Source: Rhizophagus clarus (lineage: Eukaryota > Glomeromycota > Glomeromycetes > Glomerales > Glomeraceae). Taken from it: a DNA stretch of 64,000 bases. The notes under the pieces are model-generated. The model worked only from the letters and a program-made list of their open reading frames with translations. It was not told the origin of the DNA and did not search any database. This document shows, piece by piece, positions 43,998 to 57,734 of this stretch. Location of the stretch: the NCBI GenBank assembly GCA_015698045.1, contig BLAL01000201.1, positions 1 through 64,000 on the forward strand, read 5' to 3'. The translations under genes were made by a program, and so were the position numbers. Numbering within the stretch: the stretch's first letter is position 1; the number at the start of each line of letters is the position of its first letter.

Positions 43998-46900
43998 GTG
44001 CTTTTCAGATATATTTGGTTAAAAAGCCATGTAAAAAAAAAAAAAAAAATATCTGATATATTAGATCGAAAATTATTTTTTTTTTTTTGAAAATCGTAAA
44101 ATATGATCAGTTTAAAGAAAGGGGAATTGTTTTCGTTATTTTTATATACGTGTTTCGTAATTTTTATATACGTGTTTCGTTATTTTTATATAAGTATTTA
44201 TAGATTAATAAGGGGTTTTTTTTCATTAAGGGATTACGATTCGGAGTTTCTTGTTACGAAAAATTAATAATAAGAAATGACTAATATGAAAATTTTACGG
44301 ATTCAATTACCGAGAAAAAAAACGAATTGAGAATTTAAAAAAAAAAGAAACGAAATCATAAATTAAATATATAAAAAAAAAAGAAAAAGAAAAAAAGGAT
44401 TGATAATTAAAATAATTTTTTTTTCTTTTAGAAAAAAAAAAAAAAAAAAAAAAAAGAAAAAATGAGTTTATCAAACTAGAGAAAAAAAAAAATAGATGGG
44501 AATCTAAAAATCGTATATATAAAAAAAAAAAAAATTTTTTTTTAAGAACTAAACCAAAAAAAAAAGGAAATTTTTTTTTTTTTTTTTTTATGCAGACGTT
44601 TATTTTTCCGTCATCTATTTTAATAAATATGATTTTTTTTTTTTTTTTTTTATGTATGTATGTACGTTATAGTACGTCAAATGTATAATTAATAATAATG
44701 ATTATTATACATATGAACATTTATTATATTATATGTATGATTTGTCTATTAAAATTATTATTTTCTATTTTATTATTATTCTAAAATGTTTCTAATATGA
44801 CTGATTGTCCCTATGACCCTTTTCGTATATATACTAAAAAAAAAATTTTATCGGAACTTTTTTTTATGACTCACAAAATGTAATAAAAAAAAGGTTTTGT
44901 TTTTCCTTCTATATAAATGTTACAAAAAAATCGTATCTTTTTTTTTTTGCACATCAGAAAAAAAAAAATGTGAAACTAACTTTGGTAATAAAATAAATTA
45001 ACAAATAAACAAATAATAAATTAAAATTTCTTTAATTGGCCTAGTTAAAGTTTTTGTCATTTCTATATATATATGCCCTGCCTTTTTGATTTTTTTTTTT
45101 TTTTTTTTTGCAAATTCTTCAGGTAAAAAATAAATTCCATTGTTATAACTTATAGTAGGTTATTTTATTATAGTATTATGACATCATGAATTTCACGCAA
45201 GGAGCCGGAAACCAGGCAAAGGAAGAAACGGATAAAGCCACAATCATTTAGCCCCGTCTTTTTTAGTTCAAGTCTAATAACCTAAAGATGGATAATCTTT
45301 AATGTGTGATTACAAATTTAATTTACTTTAATAGGATAATTTAAAAAAAATTTCGATCAAATTATTATCTCGGTAATTGCGGGATTTATGTACGTAATCG
45401 GCGTACCCTTAATTATTTTTGGTAAGAAATGCAAATGACAATTATAATAATTATAATTCGCTCTTCGGCCCTTTTCGGTTGATTTCCGATTTGAACGTCA
45501 TAGTGACGCCAATCAAAAAAAAAATACGCCGTAATGCGTTATATAAAAATATTAAGATTTAATCTGTAAATTTTTTAAGGATAAAAACAACTAAAAAATT
45601 TTTTTTTCCTCCCAAAGATGAGAATAATATAAATAATATGAATAATGTTCATAATTGTAAATCCCGATTGTCAATTATTTTTTATACGCTACATTAATCG
45701 TCACATTACCATTGTGAATCACATGTTAAAAACTCGTGCCCTGAATTGTTACACGTTACACGCGTTGCATCGAATTGAGATATCAAGAGGATAGAAAAAG
45801 AAAATAAAATTTTCTTTTCTTAATAAAAAAAAAAGTACTTTTATGGTAAAGATTTTAGAAATGCCTGAAAAGAATCCTGTTTGCATCGTTTAACAAATAT
45901 ATTTTTTTTTTTTTTTTTTTTGTACGCATAAACTGTAAGGTACGGTTTTTCCATAATAAAAAAAAAATTTTTTGTTTAAAGTAAAACGGTTTTTTTATGT
46001 TATCACATTTTTTTTTTTTTTATTGATATCAATGAAAAAATCAAGTTTAAAGAAGACTACAAAGAAATTCTCATTTTTGATTGGACAAAAATATTCCGTG
46101 TAACCCGTGTTATAATTTTAACCGGGCGGGTTTTTTTTAAAGCGTGAAAACATGCGGAAAAAGAAAAAAAACTGTCGGTTTCGGATATATTAGATAAAAA
46201 AAAAACTTTATTCTTATTTTACTATTTTATTTATTTTTTGATGCGTTATTATAATTACTATAATTTTTAATGGAAAAAATGGAAAACAATAAAAAAAAAA
46301 AAATAAAAATAAAAATAATTTCTATTCTTCATAGTGTCTTTAAGGGAATAAATAATAAGGACAATTTTAACAGAATTTTTTTTTTATTATTATTATTCTT
46401 GTTTTATTTATTTATTTTGTAATTTATTTTGTGACATAAAAATAAAAATACGTTCTACTTTAACATTTCTAGATAACTTTTTTGATAAACGGGACGGCAA
46501 TAAAAACGGCATACATGGGTAAAATAGAAGCCGATCACGGCATGGTGACATAAATCATGTGATATTTTTAAATTCGGAATTAATTTATCCTTTTATGTAT
46601 CAAATATATCCAAATGTAGATCCACTATATCCTTTTATGTGATTTTCAATTGAAATGCGAGTTGATCACTGCGTCACTGCGCCACGAACCTTTTTACATT
46701 TCCTCAACCTTTGATATTAGATGATATAAAAGAATCAATTCATACTTTTAAAAGATTTAGTTCAATACGTAACATTGGCAAATTCATAAAACATTAATTT
46801 TTTTTCTATAAAAACATTTTTTTTACATGGTTTCGAATCAAAGTTAATAAATTCAATGAATAAATAGTGTTCTCATAGTCATCATAAATTAAGTATAGAT

Positions 46901-49268
46901 TTCTTTCTATTTGATGTCCATGTAAAGCTATATCATATAAAATAAAAATTCTTAATTAAGAAATTCTTTATTATTTATATTTGATCATTGTTATTTACTT
47001 CAATTCATCTTTAAAATTGGTTAAAAAATTGGAATAATTTATATTTCTGAATTTGTTATATTTTACTTAATTGTAAATCAAAAAGATTTCAGAGAAAGTT
47101 GTATCTTTTTTGGGCTCACTTAAAATCAATTCATTCAGTGTAATAAATTTATAAAAAAATTCACATATATTTATAAAATATTTACAAAGTATTTACAAAT
47201 ATGACTAACTTCCCTACACTTTTTCTAATATAATAGTGGGAACCTTGCATGTTTATTGAAGGATCAATAAAAGATCGAATTGGTCATTGTCATTGGCCAT
47301 TGGCCATTACTGGTTATAAATAATATCACATATAATCTTTAATTAAAGTAAATAATTAAATCAGTAAATTAAAAGCATAACAAATTAACAATTAATAAAT
47401 CGATTATGATTTATTTGAATTAATATAATCAATTTCCATTATTAAATATAATTAATTTTATTGATTTCATTTTTTCATTGCTAAATATAAGCAATTCTCA
47501 ATTAACATATAAAATTAAACAATTTTCATGCGATTTATAATATTATTATATAATAGGCCAATTAGGCTATAGGGATTTGTTTATGCTATTGATGAAAGGT
47601 TACTTTTTTGATATAATTAATTATTAAATTTAGTAGGAAATAATTAAATAAAAATTTCTTTGAACCGCACCACTTTTAATGCTATTATCTCTCCCTATTT
47701 ATATACCGTATATTACAATTATAGGTAAAATATAATTAGTGATGTGGAATCTATTCAGAATTCATATTTTGTTTGATTGGACAGTAAAATTGAGATGAGC
47801 AAATCGGGTTGTCCAGAGGATTGTCCTTTAACAAGTATTTTTTGTCATGAATAACAAGCACTTTATAATATGAGTATTTTGTTAATATTTAATAGTCATG
47901 AACATTTTGTTATGAACATTTTGTCATGAATATTTTGTCATGAACATATAAAAGTCCTTTTATCACATTCTTTAACTCTTTTTTTCACGTAATTATATTG
48001 TTAATATGATTTATCGATTAAAAGGATTCAACCTCTTATCTTTCGGAGTGTGTGAACTCTCTTTCATGTGCACATTCGATGATTGTGAAAGTTTATATCA
48101 TTTTAAATTATTAATCAATGAATTTTATATAAAATTCGAAACATTTTTATGATACTTTATTATTATCAATTTTTTTCTATTTACTCGTTTAACTTTACAT
48201 TGCTGCGCCACAACATAAAAAGATAAAAACAATGTAACAACATTGAAATTTTATTATATAGAAGAAATTCAATTATTAATGCTTGAAAACTTTACATTTA
48301 TCATACTATCATACTTATTTTAACGGCACTAACACAAATATCAAAAAAAAAAAGGTAAAAAGGAAGAGAAGAAAATGACAAAACACCGATAATAAAGTTT
48401 CTAATAGCTGAGTAAATTTTTAATACCTAAATAAAGGTATTTTTATTTATTATAAATATTCTTCTTTAACCTCCATTTAAGTTTAATAATTATTATAACT
48501 TTAATATAAAAAAAAATTTTTTTTTTTTGTTTATTGTTTTTATCTGATAAAGAAATTTCATAGATTTGATAGATAAAATAAATACATAAATTGCTTTTAT
48601 AAACGTAATAAACGTAATCAATTTATCAAAGATTATGGGCTGAAATTTTTTTTTTTTTTTTTTTTTTGTATAATGGCTAAAACTAAAAATAAAAACGATG
48701 TGCATATTGTTTGATTTAATGAACTATACGAATAAATAAAGATATTTTTTATTGTTTACGCCAAACTTGCTTTTTTTGAATCATACTTAGTGATTTAGTA
48801 ATTGAAAATTCTTCATGCAGATGTGATGTTTAATTTCAGGGAATTTTTAAGCCCAACTAAAATAATTGGGTTTTACTTTATTTTTTTTTTTTATTTTGCA
48901 CGAATGATAATCTTTTAAAAATTCCTTATAAATAAGTAACAACATGCAACAGGGAGTTGTTTATAACCAATAAAATTATCCTAAAATAAATTTAAAGTTT
49001 AAAATTTACTGGTTAAAAAAAAAAATACAGGGACAGGTTTATCACTAGTCATGTGTTTACATATGTCAATCACCTTTATTCGGTCATCACCCAATGTAAC
49101 ACAATTTAATCAAATGTAAAATGTGTTTACTTCTTATTATAATTTTTATGCGCTCTATTTGTCATCGTGTTACACGAAATTATGTGCTAAAAAATTTTTG
49201 ACGAATATACGATATATGTACTGTATGTAGTATATATATATATATAGGATGATTATTTTTATTTTTTA

Positions 49269-49302
<34 letters not shown>

Positions 49303-49460
49303 ATAAAAAAAAACGACAAATTTTTTTCTTGAATTAAAAAAAAAAAAAAATATTATTGGACTTTTTCTCTATCTTATTATAAATTTTCTCAGTTTTTTTT
49401 TTCCGTAATTTTTTTTTATTATCCTTAGTTTTTTAATTCCGTTTTTCAATTTATTTTTAT
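43657..49460. other. 5.8 kb AT-rich intergenic region
   Basis: Mostly homopolymeric A/T runs, some over 20 bp. No tRNA or convincing gene. Two islands stand out: a 21-codon frame at 45186-45251 (MNFTQGAGNQAKEETDKATI) and a hydrophobic reading at 45355-45414 (SVIAGFMYVIGVPLIIFG) that ends at a GTAAGA donor. They could be exons of a missed small gene or relics. Confidence 0.4.
47897..47947. repeat. short TCATGAACATTTTG tandem repeat
   Basis: Four imperfect copies of a 14-16 bp word, with small variants (TATGAACATTTTG, TCATGAATATTTTG). Confidence 0.6.
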
Positions 49461-49466
49461 ATATAT

Positions 49467-49478
49467 ATATATAAATAG
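49467..49478 (+). promoter_or_regulatory. TATA-like box of the chromodomain gene
   Basis: TATATAAATAG closes a (TA)n run about 130 bp before the ATG at 49608, a plausible TATA box. Confidence 0.4.
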
Positions 49479-49607
49479 AGTATTATATTGAGTGGGTGGA
49501 TTTATTTTTTTCCTTGTAACCAAAAAAAAAAAGGGTATAAGTAGAATATCAAAAAAAAAACAACTACTACTACTAAAAAAAGAATAAAAAAAGTGAAGAA
49601 AGAAAAA

Positions 49608-49799
49608 ATGACCAAAAAGAGAAATCCTACAAAAAAAGCGTCAAATCTTCAAGAATCTTATTTTGACGCTGAAAGAATTTTGGATGAAAAAAAAGTGGGT
49701 GGAAAATGGCTTTACCTCATAAAATGGTCCGGTCATGATAGAAATGGAAAACCTTGGTCTCCTGATTGGGTACGTCATTAATTTTTTCCTTTAAAAAAA

Positions 49800-49835
<36 letters not shown>

Positions 49836-52800
49836 CTTTTTTAAAAAAAAAAAACATTTTTTTTTTATTAGCAACCAAAAGATAATTGTACAGCAATGTT
49901 ATTAAAAGAATGGGAACAAGAAAAAGCTAGGCAGCGTAAAAAACAAGAACAAAAAAATAAAGAAAATCATGAAGAGACAAATCAGGAACGGATTGATGTC
50001 GTACAAGATGATGATCCAATGGATTTGCGAGATAACAACAATAGTACCAGTAACAATAGTAGTAGTAATAGTAACAAGCCTGAGACGAATAATCCATTTA
50101 ACATAATGGAAAGAGGTGATAAAATTAACGGCGTTGATGGTTTAAAATATGTTTTGGATAAATACTGTCAGAACATGAGTGAGGATATAAGACGAAAAAC
50201 TTTATCGTTTGCTCGTTATGAAGATTGCGATCCTAATCCTAATCCTAATTCCAATTCAAATACCGATCAAAATCCAAATTCAAATTCTCATTCTAATACA
50301 AATACAAATACAAATTCGAATTCGAATTCGAATTCAAATAATTTAAATAATTCAATTTCAAATTCAAATGTTAAGAACAATATCAAATCAAATTTACATA
50401 ATTTTCATATAAAAATCAACAACGCAAAATTTACAAATTACACCGCTCCTCGTAATACAAAATCTACCACTTCTTCAAAAATATTAAAAAATTTTCCTAG
50501 TTCCAAAGTTAAACTTGTCAAGATAAGTCCTATACAACCTACGATTATTAGTAATTCTCCTATTAAAAGTAGTATTTCAATATTGGAACATGATTTAAGA
50601 TCTTTTAAGAATATTCATGGAAAAAAATTCCCTCTTCCTTCAAAATCTGAAAGATTATCATTATATAATTTAAATAAGAGAACTTTGGATAGTGTTCAAG
50701 ATCCTAATAATGATTCTGCAACAAAGAGGCAAAAAACCGAAGATATTCATGCTATGAATCGTAAAGATAATGTCATCAATTCATCAATCAATTTACCAAT
50801 TAATTATAATGAGAAAGTAAAAGATTCTAAAGACTCCAAAGATGCTAAAAAAGATTCTAAAGATTCCAAGGATGCCAAAGATTCCAAAGATGCTAAAGAT
50901 TCTAAAGATTCTAATATTTTATCAACAACATCATCAACAACAACAATATCATCATCCTCAACATCAACATCATCAACATCATCAACAACAACATCATTAT
51001 CAACACCATTAACTTCATCAAATGTTAAAAAAATCTCTTTACAAATAAATGAAACAAATGAATTATCAACATCACAGTCCAATAAAATTTTTCCAGATGA
51101 TGATTTATCAAATTCACAAAGTATATCACCTTCCACACAATCTTTTGATCAATCTTTAACTCAATCAGGAATTATTCATGTCAATTCCGAAACTATAAAA
51201 TCTCAGAATTCTCGTTCTTCAAGTACAACTAAAAATCCCTTTTCTACAAGTTCATCTCCTCCTAAATTTCGTCCAATTGCTGCCAAGATTACTTCTCCAC
51301 CATCAACATCTCCATCTCCACCACAATATAACTATTCCAATATATATTCATCTTCCTCAACAAGTGCATCAAGCAGTACGTCAAATAGTAAATCAAATAG
51401 CACATCAAGTAGTAAATCAAGTAGCACATCAAGTAGTACATCAAGCAGTACATCAAGCAGTACATCAAATGCATCAAGTACAGAAAAGTGGATCGATAAT
51501 AACATTTCGTCATCATCATCAACTAGGCATTCTAGCAGATTGGCCAGTATCAAAAATAATCCAGCTTCTACGATTACTAAAAGTGGTAATAAAATTGCTC
51601 CGATAGTAACAACACCACATAAGAGTTATTTCCATAAATCATATGTACAACCGATATCACCAGATGAAGCTCCGATAATGATTTCAAGTGATAATAACCA
51701 ATCTAATCAATCCGTATTAGTGTCTAGCCCTCAAAGTATGTCACCAACTAAGCAAGTTAATGAACGATCAAATCAGCAACAATCTCCAATCTTACAAAAT
51801 ATAAATACTGGATTGGAAAATAATGATTCAGGTCCCTCATTTGATCCTTTAAAAAGATTGGTAAGTTGACCATAAAAATATTTTTATTACTTTAAATAAT
51901 TTATTTACTGATTCGTTCATTCATTTTTTTTTTTTTTTTTTAATATTACACAGAAGGAAATATCATATGAGTTGGTAAAAGTGAGATCTCAAAATGAAAC
52001 ATTAGAGAAGGATAAACTTGATTTGATTAAAGAAAAAAATAAATATGCTAAAGAAACTTACCAGCTTAGATTAGAAGTTGATAAAAGGCCATGGTCAAAT
52101 TCGGAAGCAAATGACACTATTAGAAAATATCAGGATAATGTTCAAAAAGTATATAATAAATTTATAGAAAGTCAAAATAAGTACGTGGTCAGATGCAATG
52201 AATATAAAAAGCTTGATATTGAACATTCAAGATTACAAAATGAATATAATCAAATTAAAATGATTATGATGGGAAAACAATCCGAAGTTGAAATGCTTAA
52301 AGAAGATTTAAATAATGCGAGTCAAGAATTGAAAAAACTTAGAGAAGAAAATAATAATTTAGCGAAGAATGGTGTCATATTGATGCAGGATGAATGTCAT
52401 AAATTTTCACAACTTCAAAATTCTTTACAAGAATTAATTAATCAGAGAAGTAATATCAACAAGGAAATTGATAAATTAAGGGAGACAATCAATCAGGAAG
52501 TAGTTAAGATAAAAAGAACTAGCAGTATTAGTATTCATGATGAACATGAAATGTTGAATCATCAAATTGAAAGTTTGAAATTACAAAATAAGTTACAAGA
52601 AACAAGATTGAGAATGGCTGAGGAGAATTCAGCTATCGCGGAAGAAACTGCAAAGTTAATGCTTGAAGTTAAAAAATTAACTGCTGAAGAGGTTCTCAAA
52701 AATTATGATTCATCATCTACGTTGTTTACTTCTAATTCTCAAGAGACCACGAATTTGTTGAGAGAAAGAATATTGTCATCATTACAGAATCAAAATAATC

Positions 52801-53412
52801 AAAATAGAGATAATCAGAGTGAAGATTCTACTCAAAGAATGGAAATCTGGCCTATTGAAACCAATTCAACTCATGGTAATGTTAGAAATATTGTTAAATT
52901 ATTTGATAATTTTTTCTTTCTTTATATACTTATATTTTAAAATGATTATAGGAAACGTTAATACTAATACGAATGTTCAAGGATTATCATCGGTTCCTTT
53001 ATTTACAAGTTTGCCGAATAACAACTATAATAACAATAGATTTGTCGAAAATCAAAACACTTTCAGAAATCCAACTTCTTTTGTTGGAGGAAATACAAAT
53101 TTACGAAGATTACCAACAACTACTACTAATTCGACGCGTATTGGACAAATTAAAGGTGCTACGCCTCGTACATCATTGAATTCTACATCATCCGCTGCCA
53201 CCGGAAGAAAATTCAAGGTAATTGCAAGAAGTCCTGTCAAATCATTTCAAAAAATGAACTATTTTTGTGAATGGAATTTCTGCAAAAGATCATTTAATGA
53301 TAGATTAGAATTGAAAAAGCATCTTAAAGAAGTTCACTTAAATTCTGAAGTAAATTTCATTATGAAAGATAAAATCTCGGATGATTTAACAGAAGTCAAG
53401 ATTGAATTGTAA
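49608..53412 (+). CDS. chromodomain / coiled-coil / C2H2 zinc-finger protein (1,177 aa)
   Basis: Exons 49608-49769, 49872-51860, 51954-52875 and 52952-53412; total 1,178 codons. Residues about 18-75 form a chromodomain: YFDAERILDEKKVGGKWLYL, IKWSGHDRNGKPWSPDW, with a helix LLKEWEQEKARQ. Exon 1 ends exactly after SPDW, so the domain is split between exons. Residues about 80-700 are disordered and N/S/T-rich, with a SKDAK tandem repeat and long serine runs. Exon 3 is a continuous coiled coil of about 300 residues. Near the C-terminus a C2H2 finger is seen: C1130-x4-C1135-x12-H1148-x4-H1153. The chromodomain should read methylated histone tails and the finger may bind DNA, so a chromatin-associated, self-associating protein is inferred. 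ATG 49608 is chosen because the upstream sequence is A-rich leader. I do not recognise a named orthologue. Confidence 0.85.
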
Positions 53413-54535
53413 TCAATTATCTTGCATAGAAATACTATAAAGGAGAAATTTTGTTCTTTTTTTTTTAAAAAAAATTTTTAGGAGATTAACAATTTTGAAT
53501 TTTTTTTTTTTTGTAAAATATTTGATTTTATTTCTGATTCAATCTTTTTGTTCTCTCCATCTTTTTTTTTTTCTTTTAAATTTATTTTCATACAGAACTA
53601 AGATCTTGATTTGTTTTTCCGAATAAGTATTATTATTAAGTGTCAAAAAAGTAAGAACATTTATAATAAAAATTTTGGTTAACAAAAAAATTTTCAGTTA
53701 AAAAAAAAAGATCTAACTTTCTTTTTCTTTTTTTCAAGAAAAAAAAAATTGTTTTTTTTTCAATTAACAAAAAAAAAAGAGAATCATTACTTGGATTTTA
53801 AAATATAATATTTTAAACTTATATTATATATAACATTATAGAATTCTTTTTCTTTGTTATTTGTTTTTATTTATCAATTTTTTTTTAGTTTTGAATAGAC
53901 TTTTTTTTTCTTGAATTCTTTTCCTTTTTAGTTAGTTTTTTTTTCCTTTCTTGTATATACGGTAAATTTTTTTAAAAATTATATATATCTATAAATTGTA
54001 GATCGGTTCAATAAAAAAAAAATAGAAAATTTGGAAAGCGAAAATAACATTTTTATATTGTATATGTAAAAAAAAAGAGTTTCAATTGACATATCTAATA
54101 TTGCATGGTTTGATATTACAGTATCAGTAAAATAAGTCTATTCGTACTATAAGTCTGTCTATACTATTATTTAGTCGAGATACGCGAAATCAAATGCTAA
54201 ACTACAGTTTAAACGGCTTGTCGGCCTGGCTTAAAGCTATAAGATGAAGAGTCTAGCTTTTAGAACGTACATTTATTAATTATTATTCTTAGATTAGATT
54301 TATTTTCAATTCTATATTTATAGTCTATTCATTACTCTTTGTGTATGACAATAGCCCCTACGATAATTAGTCTTATATAAGAGACAATAGAAAGAATCAT
54401 TTTTATGCACATGCTTCAACGTTAGCGAATGGATTCCTAGTTGGGTTGCAGGGCTGTGCAAACTACTTTCTTTAGATCCATATAAAAACTGTACCGATTT
54501 ACGATTAACATGATGGAATCAAGAAAAATTATAAG
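53413..54535. other. 3' flank and AT-rich spacer
   Basis: T-rich 3' flank of the chromodomain gene, then sequence with no recognised feature. Confidence 0.4.
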
Positions 54536-54539
54536 AAGA

Positions 54540-55740
54540 CAGTAATCATGGTTGATGAATTTGATCGATTTTACCTAACAGAAAAAACAACAGCATTGAA
54601 GATGCGGCCTATCAAATAAGAGAACTCACTATTCACCAAATTTATAAGTGGTAGGTCGATTGAGATTGAATCTTTGACTAAAAAATAGAGAGTTAAACAA
54701 ACATGACCTTGTTCGTTAACTGATAAGAGATGAAATTACACCAACTAGAAAGGTCCATAAGAGAACAGTAATGGTTTGTCACATGAAGAAGTTTATCACA
54801 TAATAGAAACACCTTCTAGAATATCAAACTCAGCTGAAACGATTCAGGCATCTGATTTCACCAAAGAACAGCATATGTTGTTTTTCAATGACATTTAAAT
54901 AAATAGACATATTAGTATTATAAGTAATGAAGTTCTAGATGATGTTTTTTAGTATTATTGATGGTCACGCAGGCTTGGTATAGAAGTTTAGATGCAACCC
55001 AACAACTCAACAAATTGAAGCGGTTAATCATATTGAAAAATATCTATCCGATTCTAATGGTACCAACTTGATTGAAAATACAAAGAAGCTTTTAGGATGC
55101 TTCTCACAAAGTGGGACTTTGAATGTATCAGAAATCAATGAGAGTGAATTAAACGTCATCTTGCATCTACAAACAATTAGCTCTAGACAGCAAATATTTT
55201 GGTTTACGTCCAACATTTTCCTTTCATTATCTACCAAGTATTACAGTATAGGAATTTAGCAACAATATAAGATATTAAAGAATCTCAAATACTCCTGAAA
55301 GGTTTTAGAACTTTTAAAATTCATTCATCATGTAATCTTCCATTCCTTGACTGCCAATCTACATTCTTTCCGACTATGTCAATGGGATATGTAATAGTAA
55401 TGAATACGGATTTAAATGCAAGGTTAATAAGGTTTCTAATATGTAGTGCAGTTAAGCAGGCTATCGGGTATACGAAGGGACAGAGAAAGACATGTTCTAT
55501 GTTTGTCTTAAATTTTGTGCTATCCTATAGATAGTATTGTCAACGATCATAATCTATCCAGAAGAACTCAACTTTGAAACAGTTCATATATTATATTTTA
55601 AAGCAAATCGAAGCGCACAAGTCTTTTACTTTTGTATTTTGCAGCAGAAAGATAGACGATCAATAACTTCGTATAAGATATTTAAATTAATACATTTTTG
55701 TGTAAATACAAGAAGCTACAAAAAAATATTTCTTTGAATT
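54540..55740 (+). pseudogene. decayed coding sequence of unknown origin
   Basis: Coding-like fragments in shifting plus-strand frames: VIMVDEFDRFYLTEKTTALK, SHEEVYHIIETPSRISNS, EAVNHIEKYLSDSNGTNLIE, KKLLGCFSQSGTLNVSEI and LICSAVKQAIGYTKGQRK. Stops and shifts separate them. No family was recognised, so this may be a dead transposon or a dead host gene. Confidence 0.3.
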
Positions 55741-57734
55741 TAATAATAATAAATCATTTATTTTCTGACATGTATGCATGCAAATCGTAAAAAAAAAATA
55801 AAATGAGTAAAATAATTATTAATTTTTCAGATACAATAAGAATAAATAGTAGAGAAGTAAAATAAGTGGATATGAATCATGCGGCATAAATAATAAGTAT
55901 ATACCTATAATTTCGATAAAAATAAATATCATTACAATTTTTGTACATCTAAAAAATTAAAAAACTTTATTATCTATTATTAGTATTAGAAGAAAGAATA
56001 TTATTTTTAATACAATTAATGCTCTATATGTAATATTTCTTTCACTTCACCTGTGTTCGTGTGTACCGATTGAAATTTAGATACACCAATAAATTAGAAA
56101 AATAAAACTGACATCATAATTTGATAATAACGAGCTGATTTCATCTCATTTTCTCAAATATGATCAACAACCGAACAATTGCAAGTGCGTATTTGTAATT
56201 TATCTTTCATATTTATTAATATCATTCACTAAAATTTTAATTTCAAATAAAATTTGATTATTTGATTTACATGTCAGTAATAGCTATAACTAGACACAAA
56301 CTGGAGCCTTCACCCGCAGTCCCCTCAAATTTAACGCTAATATAAATATTTAGCACCTTTACTATTTTAAAATATATTCATTTCGTTTTACTGGTATATT
56401 TTAATAAATACTGAATCCATCTTCTGCTAAATATTTAATATTAGTGAATTGTTCATAAGATACCATTTTAAAGATGCTATACAGTTATTAAAATCCGGTA
56501 GATGTCAGTAACACGGAATCTACAGTTCCGGGCTGCTTCACTATATGTGATTCTTTAAGAAGGAAAGAAGGAGATCTCACAGCCTTTATTAATAACCCAA
56601 TAGACTGAAGGTAGTTGCTATTGATGAAATGAGGACTAACTTCTTGAAACATGCCATCATTATGTTAATCGATTTTCCCACCTTTATAGATGTTCCAAAA
56701 TGAAACGGACACATTACTTTTCTTACTATATATCGGCATTTTGATCTTCGCCGAGAAAATCACTGACCATCATCACGCGTATAATAGGCGCAGTGAAATT
56801 ACTCTGAATCTCGTCACATGCAACGGCACAGCAAAAGTCTGGCGCAGTGCATCAAAAAATTAAGCATCTTCACGTGCCGAATTCTTTAAAACTTTGCGCA
56901 GTATCTTACCGGCGATAACGCAGAAAAAATTAAGCAATAAATATCTTGTATGAGGCGGAATGGAATTATGTAAAATGAATCGTGATAGTAAGTGTAAATC
57001 GTTATTGTATTATTTTTTTTTACCTCAGTTGCTAATACTTCCGTAATTATATTATAGGTTCGAAATTTCTTAATCTCAGACTTTCGAGAAATAATATTTT
57101 GTGTTGGGATAGAAAAAAAATACTGCATATATGGGTGGGACAATTTACTTCGGAAATTTAATATAGTAAAAGGCCGTGGGGGTGAGAATCACATAATTAG
57201 CATTTAGCAATAGAAGTATAAATAAATTAGTTATAGATACTTTTCGTAAATGTAAGAAATAACTTGATGTTGGGACTCGCATTAAATGGCCTAGGATCCG
57301 CGTACTCCCTCCCTCTTTGATAGCATCATACATTTCATTCGCTTCTCTAATATTTTCCACATCTGAATTAATAAAGTTTGTGTGGCATTATATTTACGCA
57401 AAATGACATTTAAAGCAGACAATATATGATTTTAATAAGATATTATTTAATTCAAAATATTTCATGATGACTCAAATTTTTTAGATATTGGTCAGAAAAT
57501 AGTTTATTTTTATCAACAGATGAACCGATATTAATCAGAGTTCTGATTTACAAAACGCGTTCTCAATTAATACAATTAATAATCAGTGAAGTTTAGTAGT
57601 TTATTGAAGTTTAACAACGCGTTCACATTAATAAAAGTTTATTATAAATCACATATATATAGTAAATAAATCTCTCCTTAAAATCGTTTTTTCATTTATT
57701 ATATTTACTTCTTTCACAAATATCTTTGGCAACT
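55741..57734. other. AT-rich spacer upstream of the NTPase-nuclease gene
   Basis: A minus-strand fragment at 57145-57360 (REANEMYDAIKEGGSTRI) looks coding but is isolated. Otherwise nothing supported. Confidence 0.35.

Noticed and set aside
51277..51606. 109-codon frame with HQV repeats
   Set aside because: Alternative frame of the serine-rich part of the chromodomain protein.
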